Source: Adiantum capillus-veneris (lineage: Eukaryota > Streptophyta > Polypodiopsida > Polypodiales > Pteridaceae). Taken from it: a stretch of DNA of 64,000 nucleotides. The position numbers were made by a program, and so were the translations under genes. The first letter of the stretch is position 1, and every line of letters begins with the position of its first letter. The DNA lies in the NCBI GenBank assembly GCA_014529385.2, contig CM043966.1:98195587-98259586 (forward strand), in the 5' to 3' direction. The notes beneath the pieces were generated by a model that was not told where the DNA came from, did not search any database, and saw nothing but the letters and a program-made list of their open reading frames with translations. This document shows, in pieces, positions 21,959-33,920 of this stretch.

Positions 21959-22398
21959 AGTGTTTTCCCACGGAGACGGTCGTGTTTGCAACATGCACGA
22001 GTGAGGTGCCTCTACCACAGAGGAGTGACACTCGGTATCAGCACCGAGCAACACCGATCGTGCTCCATGACACTTTTTTGGCTTTGACTACCTTTGGTAA
22101 CTATTTGACTAGCACATTTCTGCTCGACGGCAAAAATCAGCACATATCTACACTAACACGCAAGTTAGAGGGGGCTTTTGAGTCTTATGGATAAGTGTTT
22201 TCCCACGGAGACGGTCGTGTTTGCAACATGCACGGGTGAGGTGCCTCTACCACAGAGGAGTGACACTCGGTATCAGCACCGATCGTGCTCCATGACACTT
22301 TTTTGGCTTTGACTACCTTTGGTAACTATTTGACTAGCACATTTCTGCTCGACGGCAAAAATCAGCACATATCTACACTAACACGCAAGTTAGAGGGG
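21959..22398. repeat. 225-bp tandem duplication
   Basis: CTTATGGATAAGTGTTTTCC occurs at 21959 and 22184 and the copies match to GAGGGGGCTTTTGAGTC. The second lacks about 10 bases after CAGCACCGA. The only other difference seen is ACGAGTG versus ACGGGTG, so the event is recent. Confidence 0.93.
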
Positions 22399-23198
22399 GC
22401 TTTTGAGTCCATTTACACATGGATTCAAGACACATATATACACAATGCTTACACATGAGATTTTGATAGTCATTTTGATAGTAGTTTCTTTGCAGATAGA
22501 TACGTTGATAGATGCATGTTTACTTTAGCACACCATAGTGCTATTGAACTCTTTTAAGAGTAGATATCCCCGCAGGGATCACTTTTACTGCATGCAATAG
22601 TTCTTCGTGCCTGTTAAAGTGTAGTCATTCATGTACGTTGAGTTGAGGACATTGCCCATTATATTACGTGTGGAGCCATTATCTGGCTATTTTGAGAGTT
22701 TTCTCAGCCGTTTCTAAGACTTGAACCGGAAGAGCCCTTTCTGAGATTGTGGCTAGTCCTTTTGTGTCTACATTAACCTTTGGAGGGTTGACAGAGTGAG
22801 GTTTTCTTTGAGCTAGGGTATTCTTGAATGTTGAGATACCTTCAATGATACAAGTAGCTGGAGTTCCCCGCTTATGGTACCCTCACCATAGGATATGTAT
22901 CTAGGCATTTTTGTGTGCTTTTGATGCCAAATTGGCGGTCACACAAGCAATGGTTTTGAGCAATTGATGCCAAGTGGTTCCTTTAAACAGTTTATACATT
23001 TTTTGAGTTGAGTTTTCACTCCTCATACAAAGGAGACTCTTTTGGATATTTCTTGCGATTCCATTTTATGCGTTCTTGGAACTTCTATCTGTTCTTACAT
23101 AGTGATTGGTTTTAGTTTATGCTCATGCTCTAGGGAAAACTCTATCAAAATTATCCCAAGAAGTTTGCCATAATGTTTTTGGCTACATTCTCTTAATC
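22399..23198. other. Non-coding stretch before copia gag
   Basis: Probably the LTR/leader side of the copia element that starts at 23199, but no TGGTATCAGAGC-type primer site or matching LTR edge was found. Confidence 0.4.
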
Positions 23199-23691
23199 AT
23201 GGCTGCGAGTAGTGCTTCCAAAAGAGAATACTACATAAAAAAGTTTGACGGCTCAAACTTTGTCATTTGGATACAACGTATGCCATATGTTTTGATCAAC
23301 AAAGGCTTGATAGTCCCCCTTGCATGCAAGAAGAGAGAATACATACACTAATGATAAGTGGGAGGCCTTGAATGAGCATGCTATGGCGATCATTCGCCTA
23401 CACCTTGGTAAATCTATTTACTTTATCATAATGGATAAGACTAATGGCAAAGATTTGTGGGATGCTCTATGTCACGCTTGGGATGGCAACAACGCTTCGA
23501 ACAAGGTTTTCTTAATGAAGAAATTGATGTGCATGAACATAAAAGAAGGCGGTGATGTTAGTTCTCACTTGAACAAGTTCAACAATGTGTTTTCACAGCT
23601 TACTTCAAAAGGTCTCAATTCTGATGATGAAAAGAAGGCCATTTTCTTGCTATGTTTTCTACGTGGATACCTTCAACATAGTCATAAGTAA
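23199..23691 (+). pseudogene. gag: Copia gag
   Basis: The ATG at 23199 begins MAASSASKREYYIKKFDGSN, then FVIWIQRM, a Gag N-terminus of copia type. A stop at about 23349 and a frame change lead into 123 codons with KWEALNEHAMAIIRLHLGKS, DLWDALCHAWDG, KKLMCMNIKEGGDVSSHLNK and FNNVFSQLTSKG. This is the complete UBN2-like Gag core that the gag at 12403-13875 lacks. The product would coat the RNA in virus-like particles. Only one or two lesions interrupt this part. Confidence 0.82.
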
Positions 23692-24240
23692 TTCTACACC
23701 CAATGAAAAGCTAGATTTCAGCGGTGTTGCTCGTGTGTTTCTCACTGAGGAGTTTTAACGTCAATCTCTTGATGCGAGTGGACATGGTGATGCATATGTG
23801 GCTAGTGGAAATTGTGACAAGCAAAGGCAACATGGTCATAGTCATGATCCTTCACAGGATTTCAAGCGAGGTCGTAGCAAGAGTTGTAGAAAAGATATGC
23901 AAAATTTAGTGTTACTACTGCCTTAAAAGGGACACTTGAAGAAAGATTGCCGCACAATGTGACGTGCTAAAGGCAAGGAAAAAGTGAAGTCTGACAAACC
24001 TAAAAGAAACATGAAAATTGAAGAGCTTAATGTGGTGGAGCATCCAACCATTGAACAAGTTTTTAAAGTGCCAAATGATGTGCTGGTTTTCACATCGCAT
24101 TTGAGTTCGAATGGATTGTTAGCTGATGACAAGTGTTATGTGCAGAATTGGATGTGGACTCAAGTGCTAGCACGGTGAAGCTAAGCAACTCTTATGAGCT
24201 TGATATATGCAGTGTGAGGGAAACATTAAGTTTTCTATGC
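23692..24240 (+). pseudogene. Copia zinc knuckle and degenerate protease start
   Basis: At 23908-23940 CYYCLKRG then HLKKDC forms a CCHC knuckle but a missing base shifts the frame in its middle. A Lys-rich linker (KSDKPKRNMKIEELNVVEHP) and a block ending near QNWMWTQ follow. Protease-like text is unrecognisable after 24180. Sequence then jumps to the RT tail, so protease, integrase and most RT are deleted. Confidence 0.65.
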
Positions 24241-24289
24241 GTAATGGCACATTGAGTTTATGCTGCATAATGTCATACATGTACTTACC

Positions 24290-24992
24290 AAGCATAACCG
24301 TCCCAAATAGGATGCTGAAAAGGCAAAGATGGCAAAGGTGCTATATTCTTTGGCAGTTGGAAATCTTATGTTTGCCATGGTTAGCACACGGCTAGACATT
24401 ATATATGCAGTGGGAGTGGTCAGCAGGTTTTTAAAATATCCAAGTAGAAAGCATTAGGAAGCAGTGAAGCACATCTTGAGATATGTCAAGGGCTCAACTA
24501 GCAAGTGCTTACGTGTTGAGAACATCAATGAATCCATAGTTGGATACACTGAATTCTGATAATGCGGGTTGTGTGGACACTAGATGATCTACAGCTGGTT
24601 ATGTTTTCTTGTTTACTGGAGCAACAGTTTCTTGGAGATCATGTACCCAAATATGCACTTTGTCTTCAACCACTGAGGCAGAGTATGTTGCAATTTCTAG
24701 TTCCAGTAAGAAAACTGTGTGGTTATCTCGTCTAGTGGGAGATTTTGTTATACACCAGAGTTTAGTGCTACATTGTGATAGTCAGAGTGCAATTGAGTTA
24801 GAAAAGAACCTCGTGTTTCACTCCAAGTTGAAACACATCGAGGTCAGGTATCATGTGGTACAAGATATTTTGTCTAGCAAACACATTGAGCTTGTCAAAG
24901 TTCACACATATGAAAATCCAGTGGATGCTCTAACAAAGAGCTTAGCCTCAGAGTGGTTTGCACATTGCATAGAGATCATCGGTGTAGGATGA
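24290..24992 (+). pseudogene. Copia RT tail and RNase H
   Basis: SLAVGNLMFAMVSTRLDIIY and AVGVVSRFLKYPSRKH (RT tail) are followed by HILRYVKGSTSKCLR. An open 128-codon frame at 24609-24992 then shows RNase H: STTEAEYVAISS, LHCDSQSAIELEKN, HSKLKHIEVRYH and NPVDALTKSL. The RNase H Glu and Asp positions are kept. A DNA-level jump of roughly 2.5 kb of normal pol separates it from gag. Similar text is at 53189-53900 in family G. Confidence 0.82.
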
Positions 24993-25071
24993 AGCTACAG
25001 TCATGCTTCATGTTTGTACTTTTTTATATAGTAGCCCCTAGATTCATTAGCCACTTGGGCCATGTTGGCCT

Positions 25072-25290
25072 TCAAGTGGGAGGTTGTTGGGTTTCAGGCC
25101 CCGTGGTCGGGGGCACCCGCCCATTATATTCATTTTGGTTATAATAGAAATAAAGAGAGTGAAAAGTATTCTCTCACAAGATCCAACAAAACAGGGTCTC
25201 CTGCTCATCATCCCCTTCCCCTTCTCTCCTTCCCTCTCTTGCATGGATCCCCAATCCATCAGTCCTTGATGCGGGCAAACCTATTGAGCT
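25072..25290 (+). repeat. Copia polypurine tract and 3' LTR start
   Basis: CAAGTGGGAGGT (25074-25084) is followed by TGTTGGGTTTCAGG at 25085, the usual copia junction. Its right end could not be fixed; LTR-like sequence runs to roughly 25290. The matching 5' LTR was not found in this window. Confidence 0.65.
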
Positions 25291-25299
25291 AGAGTTATC

Positions 25300-26040
25300 A
25301 GCAAATAGTGGGAGGAGTAATCCAAAACCTGCTCCTATTCATAAAATCAAAAGACCTTGTTTTGAGGAGGAATGAGGTCTGGGAACTCAGAACAAAGAAG
25401 AGAGAAATTATTGCATATGAAGGACATAGAAGATCATCTATGTTATATTGTCTTGGCCTTGATGATCAATCCAGAGATTGCACATTTAACAATTCAATCT
25501 TCATAGGATTAGTGGACAATTATGAGCCTAGAAACTTCAACTCAAACCTGAACTTCAAGATTTTTAGACCTAAACTGCTTGCAGCATAGCAGAACTTCAA
25601 CTAGTAGAACTTTAATCGAAATCAGAGACATCCTTAAAACCAAGGTGACTTTAGACCAGGGAATCCACCCTTTGTCCAAAATGGATCACTCAACAACAAT
25701 AACAACAACAACAACAACAAAAACAATGGGAATAACTTCAACCGTCAACAACCTCGTCCTGGAGGAGGAGGAGGAGGAAATCAAAGACCTAAACAAGGGA
25801 GAGTTGAATCTAATAGAGCTCAAGGTGCTAGAGGTGAAGGGAATCAAGAAAATATGTATGTTCATGCTGCAATCAAACATCAAGGAGTGAATGAACAATT
25901 TTCAATGATTCAAGCCCCAATAGGGTATCAAGGTTACCACTTTACCTTATTGATTGATTCTAGGAGTACACATTCTTTTATCTCTCCTAGATGCATTAGA
26001 AAACTTATTCTACACCTAAACACCCTAATTCAGACCTCAT
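25300..26040 (+). pseudogene. Ty3/gypsy family-E gag tail and protease
   Basis: Broken Gag text is followed by an Asn-rich linker encoded by an (AAC)n-like run at 25695-25725 and a Gly/Arg-rich patch. An open block, ENMYVHAAIKHQGVNEQFSM, leads to the protease YHFTLLIDSRSTHSFIS. The active-site motif Asp-Ser-Gly reads Asp-Ser-Arg (DSRST), so the protease is dead. After a frameshift, GVYDGILGMDWLKT near 26150-26185 is the second conserved protease motif. Confidence 0.75.
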
Positions 26041-26634
26041 AATGGAGTTAGCTACGGGTAGAAAGGTTAAGTCTTCTACTTCAATGGGTAACTTATTTTG
26101 ATTTGGATGGTCACAATACCTTAGCACAGTTTAGAGTCTTATCCATAGGAGTCTATGATGGAATCCTAGGAATGGATTGGCTTAAGACTGATGATGCTCA
26201 CATACATTGATTTTGTAAATGACCAAAACTCTAGAGTATCAATTATCAAGAAATGAGGGAAACCTAAATTTAAACTAGTGAACTTTACCAAACTAATGAA
26301 GGGCTATAGAAAGAATGAAATGATTTATGTAGTAAAGCTTAACCCTATAGAGAAGAAGCCACACACCCCTGAACCCGAATGGCTGACAAAATTTGATGAT
26401 GTATTTTTTAAAGAAATTTCATAGTTATCACCTAAATGTGAAGTTGATCCTGCAATAGAGCTTATTCAAGGAGCTCAACTAGTTTCTCGTAGATGATACA
26501 AGATGTTAGTGCTTAAGTCTATAGAACTCAAAGAGAAACTTACTCAGCTTCTTGAACAAAGCTTCATTTGACCCAGTGTTTCTCCATGGACTATTACTCT
26601 TCCTTTTAGTCAAAATAAGGATGATACTCTACGT
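26041..26634 (+). pseudogene. Family-E protease end and RT N-terminus, split by insertion
   Basis: After the protease, plus-strand text reads PEWLTKFDDVFFKE, CEVDPAIELIQGAQLVSRR and ELKEKLTQLLEQSFI. Then PSVSPW and KDDTLR form the RT fingers. It stops at the codons Thr-Leu-Arg, where element D is inserted. It resumes at 35185 with TCIDYGGLNQI in register, so the two halves were once one gene. Several stops (for example in place of Arg before PSVSPW) show it was already decaying or has decayed since. Confidence 0.82.
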
Positions 26635-28041
26635 TGTTAGCATACAAACCGCAAGAAAAATGAGTTCCTCTATAGCCTTGCACGAGCCACACCGTCAGAA
26701 GGAAGAGCTATTGCACGGTCAAAAACACTTGTGGAAATTTATGAAAAACCCTTCAAGCATGAGACACACTCAAATTTAGAAGAAACCAAGGACATCATGA
26801 CAAAGCTCACCTTGTGGGGATGTCCGTAGAGTATCAATAGGCAAAAAACACATGAAAGATGAAGAAGTTATGGCCGCTCGAAACCGGGGGTGTTCTCTTT
26901 CTTGCTAAAAAATGACCTCTCTAGAAGTTGTGTAGGTCTTGCAACTATAAAAATGGGGGTTTTCTTATCTATTATCCAGAAGAAGTTTCTCTCTCTTCTC
27001 AACCGACAAGGCTCTCTACAAGGCATCTTTTAATTGCCTCATTTTTTGCCTTTTTTGGGCAAAAAATGAGGTGTCGGTGACCCTTTGACCAAGGGAATGG
27101 GGTGGAGACAAGTGGCTGGGGACCAAAAAGGAGGGCAAGTGCCTGGGCAAGTGGTGTAAACATGCTGAAAAAGGCGCCCCACTCTCCCCTAGAGTCCACG
27201 AGCCCATGAAGCCATTGAGCCAAGCTTCTCTTCAATTGATACACCTAAAGGGTACTCTCTCCCTTTGACCAAGGGAATGGGGTGGAGACAAGTGGCTGGG
27301 GACCAAAAAGGAGGGCAAGTGCCTGGGCAAGTGGTGTAAACATGCTGAAAAAGGCGCCCCACTCTCCCCTAGAGTCCACGAGCCCATGAAGCCATTGAGC
27401 CAAGCTTCTCTCCAATTGATACACCTAAAGGGTACTCTCTCTTTAGGCTATATACCCCCCACCTTCCACTTTTCCCTTCTCATGTGGGATTATCCGCATG
27501 AGACATGGAAACCTCATCCCCAAGGCTCACAAACTCCTTGTGCCCAACAATTTTCCAGATTCTCCCCAAAGCAAGAGAATTTCTCAGACACTTTCCTCCA
27601 AGCATAACTTGCTGCTTCGGTCATCGAATGACACACTGTAACACATAGTTTGAAGCCCATACTCTAGGCTACTTCCAAAAATCTTGAATTTCAGCATTTC
27701 TAATTCAATTATCAAGTTGTCCCAATTTCCTTTGTCGCATGCATCTGCGATCACTTTCTAAGTTGCGACCGCCCACTTCGGATGCCCATAACTCATGATG
27801 TACAAATCCGATTCACGAGCTATAAAGCACAGCTGAAAATAATTATTAAAGACCATGTTTGGAGACTTGAAAAACCCAAACATTAGCATTCAAGCTTGTC
27901 AAAATCACACCTTTGTACATGAATTTTTACATGGTCACTTCCAAGACTTGCAGGGCTATGGACACATATATACACAAGGCTAGTGGGCAAGATTTTTGGC
28001 ATGACTTATTGACTTTATGCTCATCCAAAAAATGCGTGAAA
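26635..28041 (-). repeat. 3' LTR of Tat-lineage element D
   Basis: Matches 33941-35184 as a direct repeat, from CAAACCGCAAGAAAAATGAG through GAAGTTATGGCCGCTCGAAA, GAGGTGTCG, CCTTTGACCAAGGGAATGGG and CATGACTTA to the AAAAAATG-GTGA edge. It is about 160 bp longer than its partner because of the internal 180-bp duplication. The left edge is TGTTAG after ACGT. Confidence 0.9.
27081..27440. repeat. 180-bp tandem duplication inside LTR D
   Basis: CCCTTTGACCAAGGGAATGG begins at 27081 and 27261; the copies run to GGGTACTCTCTC and differ at one base (CTTCAATTG versus CTCCAATTG). The 5' LTR has a single copy, so the duplication post-dates insertion. Confidence 0.95.
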
Positions 28042-28107
28042 TAGCTTGTCAAACCCCCCTAGCTTGCTTGATCATTCATGACAAGTAGAGACTCCTAGGG
28101 TGAACAA
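28042..28107 (-). other. Polypurine region upstream of 3' LTR D
   Basis: On the minus strand CTAGGGGGGTTTGAC lies about ten bases before the LTR edge, a plausible priming tract for plus-strand synthesis. Confidence 0.5.
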
Positions 28108-29295
28108 CTATTGTAGCTCATTCCCAGAAACCTCATTTTCATTCTCAGATGTCTCCACACTGTCTTCCTCTATTGATAACATCTCATCTGTCACAATGTT
28201 CATCAAATGTGTGAGATATTTCTTCAATATGTAGCCATTAACACAATATTTATGTTGTGCACCAATCAAATCTGCCAACTGATATGTGCCATTATCAAAC
28301 TTGTTCACAACAGTAAAAGGACCTTCCTACTTGATTTGAAACTTTTTTTGAAAGGTATTGTCTAATTTACTATTGTATCGCAACAGTAGATCACTCTTTT
28401 CAATTCCCTTATTATGTATGCATTCATCAGCCTTTACTTGAGCCTTCTTTGTCACTTCTTCATAGTAGCTCAAAGCTAAAACTTTGTCCAATTGCAAATA
28501 TTATAAATCGAACAACCTTTTTTGCCAGGTATTTGCTTGCTCTTCATCTCCCAATGACAACAATTTGAGTGCAGGAATCTCTACTTCAATTGGCAATAAA
28601 GATTCCTTGCCATAAACCAAGTGATAAGGAGAAAATATGTGCTTGTTTTGATAGCAGTTTTGTAGGACCATAATGCACAAGGAAACTTTGAATCCCAAGT
28701 CTTCCCATGTGTTTGGGTAATCTTTGTTAAGATCTTCACCAACTCTCCATTGAACCTCTCATTGGGACCACTGCATTGTGGATAATAAGGTGAACTACAC
28801 CTATGCTGTATATTGAGCTTCTTGCATAAGAGATCAAACAACTCTCCTCTAAATTACGGTCCTCTATCAGAAAGTAACTCTAGGGGCACACCAAATTTGT
28901 AGCATATATGCTCATAAACAAGCTTTCCCATTTCTTTACTGGTAATATTTTTGACAGCCTTGGCTTCTGCCCATCATGATAAATAATCCACTCCTGTCAA
29001 AATGTAATCATTTCTTTTGTTAGTCATAGGTAAGGGTCCAATAGCATCAGGACCCCATTTTTCAAACACATCAAAAGTTAGATTTGTCTTCCGCATCAGG
29101 CTTAAAAATTCTCTTTCCCATCTTTTGGCAAGGCATACAGGACTTGTACCAACGATTAACATCCCACTGAATGCTTGGCCATACATAACCTTCTTGCAAA
29201 ATTTTATGTAACATGATCTTCATGGAAAAATGGCCTCCACAAGATCCCTCATGATTGTCTTCCAAGATCTTGTAGATTTCCTCCTTCCAGGGCAC
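28108..29295 (-). pseudogene. Element D integrase
   Basis: Read from 29295 leftward. The H2C2 zinc domain (HEGSCGGHFSMK, then SCMPCQKMGKR) has all four ligands. The core follows with DAIGPLPMTNKRNDYI (first Asp), LLSDRGP (second Asp) and SPYYPQCSGPNERFN (Glu). Then come DSKFPCALWSYKTAIKTS and a GPF-type C-terminal module (GTYQLADLIGAQHKYCVNGY). The enzyme joins cDNA ends to the host DNA. Stops and frameshifts separate the blocks: a stop precedes the WAEAKA block and another follows SDRGP. The three catalytic acids survive. Confidence 0.85.
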
Positions 29296-30026
29296 ACGAC
29301 CAAATCACTTCCTTTCATGTGAAGCACATCATCAAGCATTTTGTATTTCGTGGCTTTTCTTATAAACGCATACTTTTTAATGGATGGTAAAACTTTAGGT
29401 AGGACACCTGTCAGCAGAAAATACATTTCCTTTGATAACACTTCCCTCCCATGATATAAAGGAGCATTTGCCTTCACCACAAACACACAAGTGATCATTT
29501 CTTGGGCAGCATCATGAGCTTCTTCATTTTGAGACCTCTCAATATGCTGCAAACTCCCTGCTTCGAACTTTTTGAGAAAAGATTTCACCTTGAAACATAA
29601 ATTCTTTAGTTTAAGAGTCTTATTCTTCCATACTCCCAATACTTCCTTCACGACCAACAAGGCATCTCATTTGATTTGCAAGCGTTTAGTTCCCAACTGT
29701 AAGCAAATGTGCAAACCACCTTCAAGAGCCATGTACTCTGCTTCATTATTACTTTTTGCATCAACTTTTAACCCTTGATTCCTTACAAGTTTTACTTGTG
29801 GATCATAAATGATAATGCCTCTTGAAGAAACATCATGTCTTCTTCGATCAGAACCATCAAAATATAACAGCAGAAGCATCAAAGATGGCAAGAGTCTCGA
29901 CTTTCTTCTTTCACACCACCTCTTCTTTAACCAAAACAGGAGTGTCTTTATAAGTGAGTAAATATGCCAGGGTAGTCCAAGTACTCTCTTCCGCCAAAAA
30001 GGTGAACTGAAACTCTTGAAGTTCAA
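29296..30026 (-). pseudogene. Element D second RNase H (Tat hallmark)
   Basis: LLYFDGSDRRRHDVSS, GIIIYDPQVKLVRNQG and SNNEAEYMALEGGLHICLQL continue, after one TGA in the place of Gly before DALLVVKEVLG, into SLQHIERSQNEEAHDAAQEM. This is the archaeal-like RNase H between RNase H1 and integrase that defines Tat-lineage elements. The acids D, E and D are visible. The linker to integrase (KGSDLVVCPGRR then KEEIYK-like text) follows in a shifted frame. Confidence 0.85.
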
Positions 30027-30119
30027 TAACCCATTTCATCACTGTTTTTAATATATTTGAAATATTGAACAATTGGGGAAGCAATGAATAACTGGTGAGA
30101 AAGGTGAACGACTTTTACA

Positions 30120-30313
30120 GCAAGCAGTGTCTGAATTTTCTGCAAGCATAAACCATACTAGTCATTGCCAAATGAATTGCAGAGAATCTCTTTTATGAGG
30201 AGTCTTCACTTTTGTAGCAAGTAGTGTCTGAATTGTCTGCAAGCATAAACCATACTAGTCATCATTGATTCAATTTCAAAGAGATATCTTTCATGAGGAG
30301 TCTTCACTCTGCT
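30120..30313. repeat. 97-bp tandem duplication
   Basis: GCAAGCAGTGTCTGAATT at 30120 recurs as GCAAGTAGTGTCTGAATT at 30217. Both are followed by TGCAAGCATAAACCATAC and later ATGAGGAGTCTTCACT. 97 is not a multiple of three, so it shifts the RNase H frame. Confidence 0.9.
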
Positions 30314-31437
30314 AGCATAATGAAGAGGGTTCATATAGTGAGATTCCTTTCCCTTTTGCAACAACATGGCTACAATGGCATCATCTCCCACTAATGGGTT
30401 AACATAAAATTCCTTTTTCCAGTCAGGAGCTTGCATAATGGGTAGTGTACTCAAGACTTCTTTGACTCTATCAAAAACATCATCACAGTCACGAGACCAC
30501 TCCAAGGGATCATTCTTAACTATTTGCTGCAATGGATATAATAGATGCAATGCCAAAGGTATGAAACAAGACAGATATTTAACCTTTTGTATGAAAGTGG
30601 CCAACTGTCTGGTATCTTTTGGAGACAACAGCAACAACAAAGCCTCCACTTTCTTTCGATCTGCTTCAACCCCATTTTCTGAAATCGCATGTCCAAAAAT
30701 CTTCACCCGTGGCTATGCGAAATAACATTTCTTTGGGTTAAACTAACCCCCCATTCATCATACCTTTGCAAAAGTCATTTCAAGATTTTGAATGTGCTCT
30801 TTCCTTGAACTGTATACACAAAAATCATCTATGAATCCTTTGACAAACTTTTCAGGAACTGGGTAAGGATCGAATCCACTTTATTTTCAAAACCTCCAGG
30901 CCCATTTGTCAATCCAAAGGGAAGGCAGCAAAAGCAAAAACAACCCCATGGCGTGATAAAAGTAGTCTTTTTCCGGTTTTCAAGAGCAAGGATAAGCTGA
31001 TTATATCCTGAATAACCATCACAGGCACTGTATCTTTCAAAGCCAACCACTGTATCTAAAAGTTGATAAATGAAAGGCAAAGGTTAAGGATATTTCTTGG
31101 TCACTGTATTTAATGGCTTGTAATCAACACAAACTCTCCAATGCCCAACTTTCTTTGGAGTGACCACTAGAGGGCTCACCCATTCAACATTATCCACTGG
31201 CACAATGAACCCTGCATCCAAAATTTTATCCACTTCTTCCTTTAAAGCATTCATTTTCTCCTTATACATTCTTCTTAATTTTTGTCGCATTTGCTTTGCC
31301 CCTTCAACTAGCTCGATCTTCAGGATCTCCAACAAAACCCCTTGTTTCTTAATATAAAGTGATGAAAGATTTGGAAACCTATCCAACATTGTTATGTACT
31401 TCCTTCTTTCTCCTTGTGTCAAATCAATACTCAACAT
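30206..31437 (-). pseudogene. Element D reverse transcriptase and RNase H
   Basis: From 31437: an N-terminal linker, then DAGFIVPVDNVEWVSPLVVT, VGHWRVCVDYKPLNTVTKKY and CDGYSGYNQLILALENRKKT. TTFITPWGCFCF and LPFGLTNGPGGF follow. The FIDD catalytic box lies near 30830 (GFIDDFCVYS) but in a shifted frame. Then come FGHAISENGVEADRKKVEAL, QKVKYLSCFIP and RNase H text (LHYASRVKTPHERYLFEIES, ACRQFRHYLL). A 97-bp tandem duplication sits at the RNase H end (30120-30313). One stop and at least two frameshifts prevent translation. Confidence 0.85.
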
Positions 31438-31440
31438 ATC

Positions 31441-32085
31441 TTAATTCAACTCTTTCTTCACTGGCAATTCCTGTTTAGGCTGCATCAACTCTTCAAGTTT
31501 TTCTAAACGGCTTGAAGCATTTACATTCTCTAACACTTGCAATATTTCACCCACTTCCCTCTTCTCCTTGTACGACAACAAGAATGACACTTCACCCTCA
31601 TCACTAGAACTGGAAGTAGTGCTTCTTTCTGAATCTTTAGAACTGTCTTCACTGGTAACTTCGGCGTCATCATTTTCACTCACATCTTCTAGTGCCAAAG
31701 GTTGCTTGGTAGTCATCTGAAACACCCTCTTCTCACTCTTCCTACCATGCACACAGATTGTGCCATTGCCCCAATCTTGCACATCACGAACAACTCTCAA
31801 CCAAGGTCATCCCAAAATAAGAGAGAAAGCTTTTAGGCCAACTGGCATAACATGAAAGTTTACTATAACCTTCATGTTAAAGACTTTAACCTCCAAATTC
31901 TAAATCAACCCCAAACACTTCACTTTGGCATGGTTTGCTAGTCAAATTTGAAACCCAGAGCTCCCGTATGTAATGAGACCCAATCTCTCAACACATGACT
32001 GTGCAATCACACAAACTTGAGCACCTCCATCAATATAGGCCTCTTCCATGCCCACACCTTTGTGCCAAGCATTCACCACATGAAA
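31441..32085 (-). pseudogene. Element D protease and acidic linker
   Basis: On minus near 32040-31800: YIDGGAQVCVIAQSCVERLG with the D-G-G active site, VNFHVMPVGLKAFSLILG, then PWLRVVRDVQDW. A continuous 119-codon frame to 31441 holds an acidic Ser-rich linker (ENDDAEVTSEDSSKDSERST, SSSSDEGEVSFL). Two stops lie inside the protease. The Ile-Leu-Gly motif is intact. The domain would process the Gag-Pol polyprotein. Confidence 0.78.
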
Positions 32086-32400
32086 AATGTCGGCGGGTAA
32101 CTCTTCCACAACCAACAATTTGACTTGTCCATGCTTTGGCTCTTTCTATGGATTCACTAATGAATTCCACTGCCTCTTGAGTTTGGGCACCGTATTCCAT
32201 CAATGTAGGCCTCTCCCATGCCCACACCTTTGTGCCAAGCGTTCACCACATGAAAAATGTCGGGTAACTCTCCCACAACTAGCACTCTGACTTGTCCATG
32301 CTTTGTCTCTTTCTATGGATTCACTAATAACTTCCGTTGCCTCTTGAGTTTGGGCACCATTTTCATCAATTGTCCAAAAGTACAATCTACTTTCCTCCCA
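32041..32400. repeat. 170-bp tandem duplication in element D
   Basis: CCATGCCCACACCTTTGTGC begins at 32046 and 32216, followed in both by CACCACATGAAAAATGTCGG, TTGACTTGTCCATGCTTTG or CTGACTTGTCCATGCTTTG, and CTCTTGAGTTTGGGCACC. 170 is not divisible by three, so the gag-protease junction is out of frame. Confidence 0.9.
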
Positions 32401-32499
32401 ATCAGGTCTTCCTTTAAATTGTAAGCTATTTGACCTTATCCAAAAGGTAAATCTGCTACTTCAAACCATCTGTGAGGTCTTCTCTTCCTCTTGGCTTTT

Positions 32500-33628
32500 G
32501 CATCTTCACCCTCTTTCTCCTTTCCTTTCTTTTTACTGGGACCTAGAGCAGCATAGTCTTCCCTTCTCTCTTTTGCCTACAAACATCATATCTGCTTCTT
32601 TCTTTTCAACTCGTACAATACCCACATGACCACCAGAGGTTGAGGCCTCATTTTCATGTCCAGTACCTTGATCTCCCCATATATCTAGGTCATAATCATT
32701 AGCTCTGTTAGGAATCTTCTGGGGAAGTGGAAACATATCACCTCCCATCCTTGTTGGATTTGAACAATAAGTGCTGATGTGACCAAGTTAACAATAATCA
32801 TAATAGGTAGGGATGAACCTCCTCTGTGGCTCAAAGACGCCTTGTCCACAACCTGCATTAGCATTAGGCTGAGCTTCACATGCTTGGGCCATTTCTCTAC
32901 CCCGACCACGACCACGACCACCTCCACCTCCAAGAACACTGAGTCGTAATTATTGCGTCATGGTCATCATGTCTTACATATTTGGTTGTAATTTTTCAGT
33001 ATTAGCAACCCTAAGCAGGTTGGGCTCCACTCTCTGCCTAATTTTCCTCCTTCTAGACACCATTATTTTCCACGGGGACCGCTTTCCCATACTCATTAAG
33101 TCTTTGAGCCTTCCATTCTTTCTCCTTAGCGATGGTGACTACTTCTTTGAAGGTAGCGGGCCTTTTGAAGCTTAACTTTAAACTTCAGACTTTCTTTTTT
33201 AAGTTTGCCAAAAAACGGTCCTTCTTTAACATGGATGGAGGGATTTTATTTCCCAAAGCTCATGCCCATTTATCCTATAAACAGGTGAAATACATGACAA
33301 AATCATCAGCACTTTGATTAACCTTTTGAGTGTACCCCTAAATTTCATGCCAAACTTCATCAGGTACTTCAATGGATTTGTATTATGCTAGGAAAGCTCA
33401 CTTCACACGATTGTAGTCCAAAACCACCCCTGGAGTTTGTGCCTGCACCAACTCTTCATGATTATGTAACCAAACTTTTGACTCATACTATAAACTGTAT
33501 TGCAGCAGCTACAACAATATAGCTTGTTCTAGTATATTTTGTAGTAAGCAATTGACTTCCAACTTTTCAATAAAAGTATGTGCATCCTCATTAGGCAATC
33601 CATGAAACTGTGGAAACTCGTCCGCCAT
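32500..33628 (-). pseudogene. gag: Element D gag
   Basis: The ATG at 33628 gives MADEFPQFHGLPNEDAHTFI, then EKLEVNCLL, the typical start of a gypsy Gag core. Scattered blocks follow: EVPDEVWHEI, ADDFVMYFTC, DRFLANLKKKV and ATFKEVVTIAKEKEWKAQRL. A GGRGRGRGRGRE patch lies near 32915 and a damaged zinc knuckle (LGHISTYCSNP) near 32775. An open 71-codon tail (32748-32533) shows GGDMFPLPQKIPNRANDYDL. Many stops are present. The knuckle has only part of its Cys/His set. Confidence 0.7.
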
Positions 33629-33920
33629 ATTTGATTGCCACAAAAACACTTACATGTGACATCAAAAGCTCAAGGGATGTCAATGAATTGCTCCAATACC
33701 TAATCCACCTCACATTGGGTAATTGGGACCCCAGTGCTTGGCTTCACAAAACCTCACAACCTTCCAAAGGTTGCAATCCAATAACACAACCTCCTCGAGT
33801 GTTGTCCACAATTTGCACATACATAGGGAGTTGTCCATAAGGACCCACATCCCCTTTACATTTCTTGCTTGCAGAATAGACATATTGCACAAGAATTGGA
33901 GCATGGGAGCACTTTATCCT

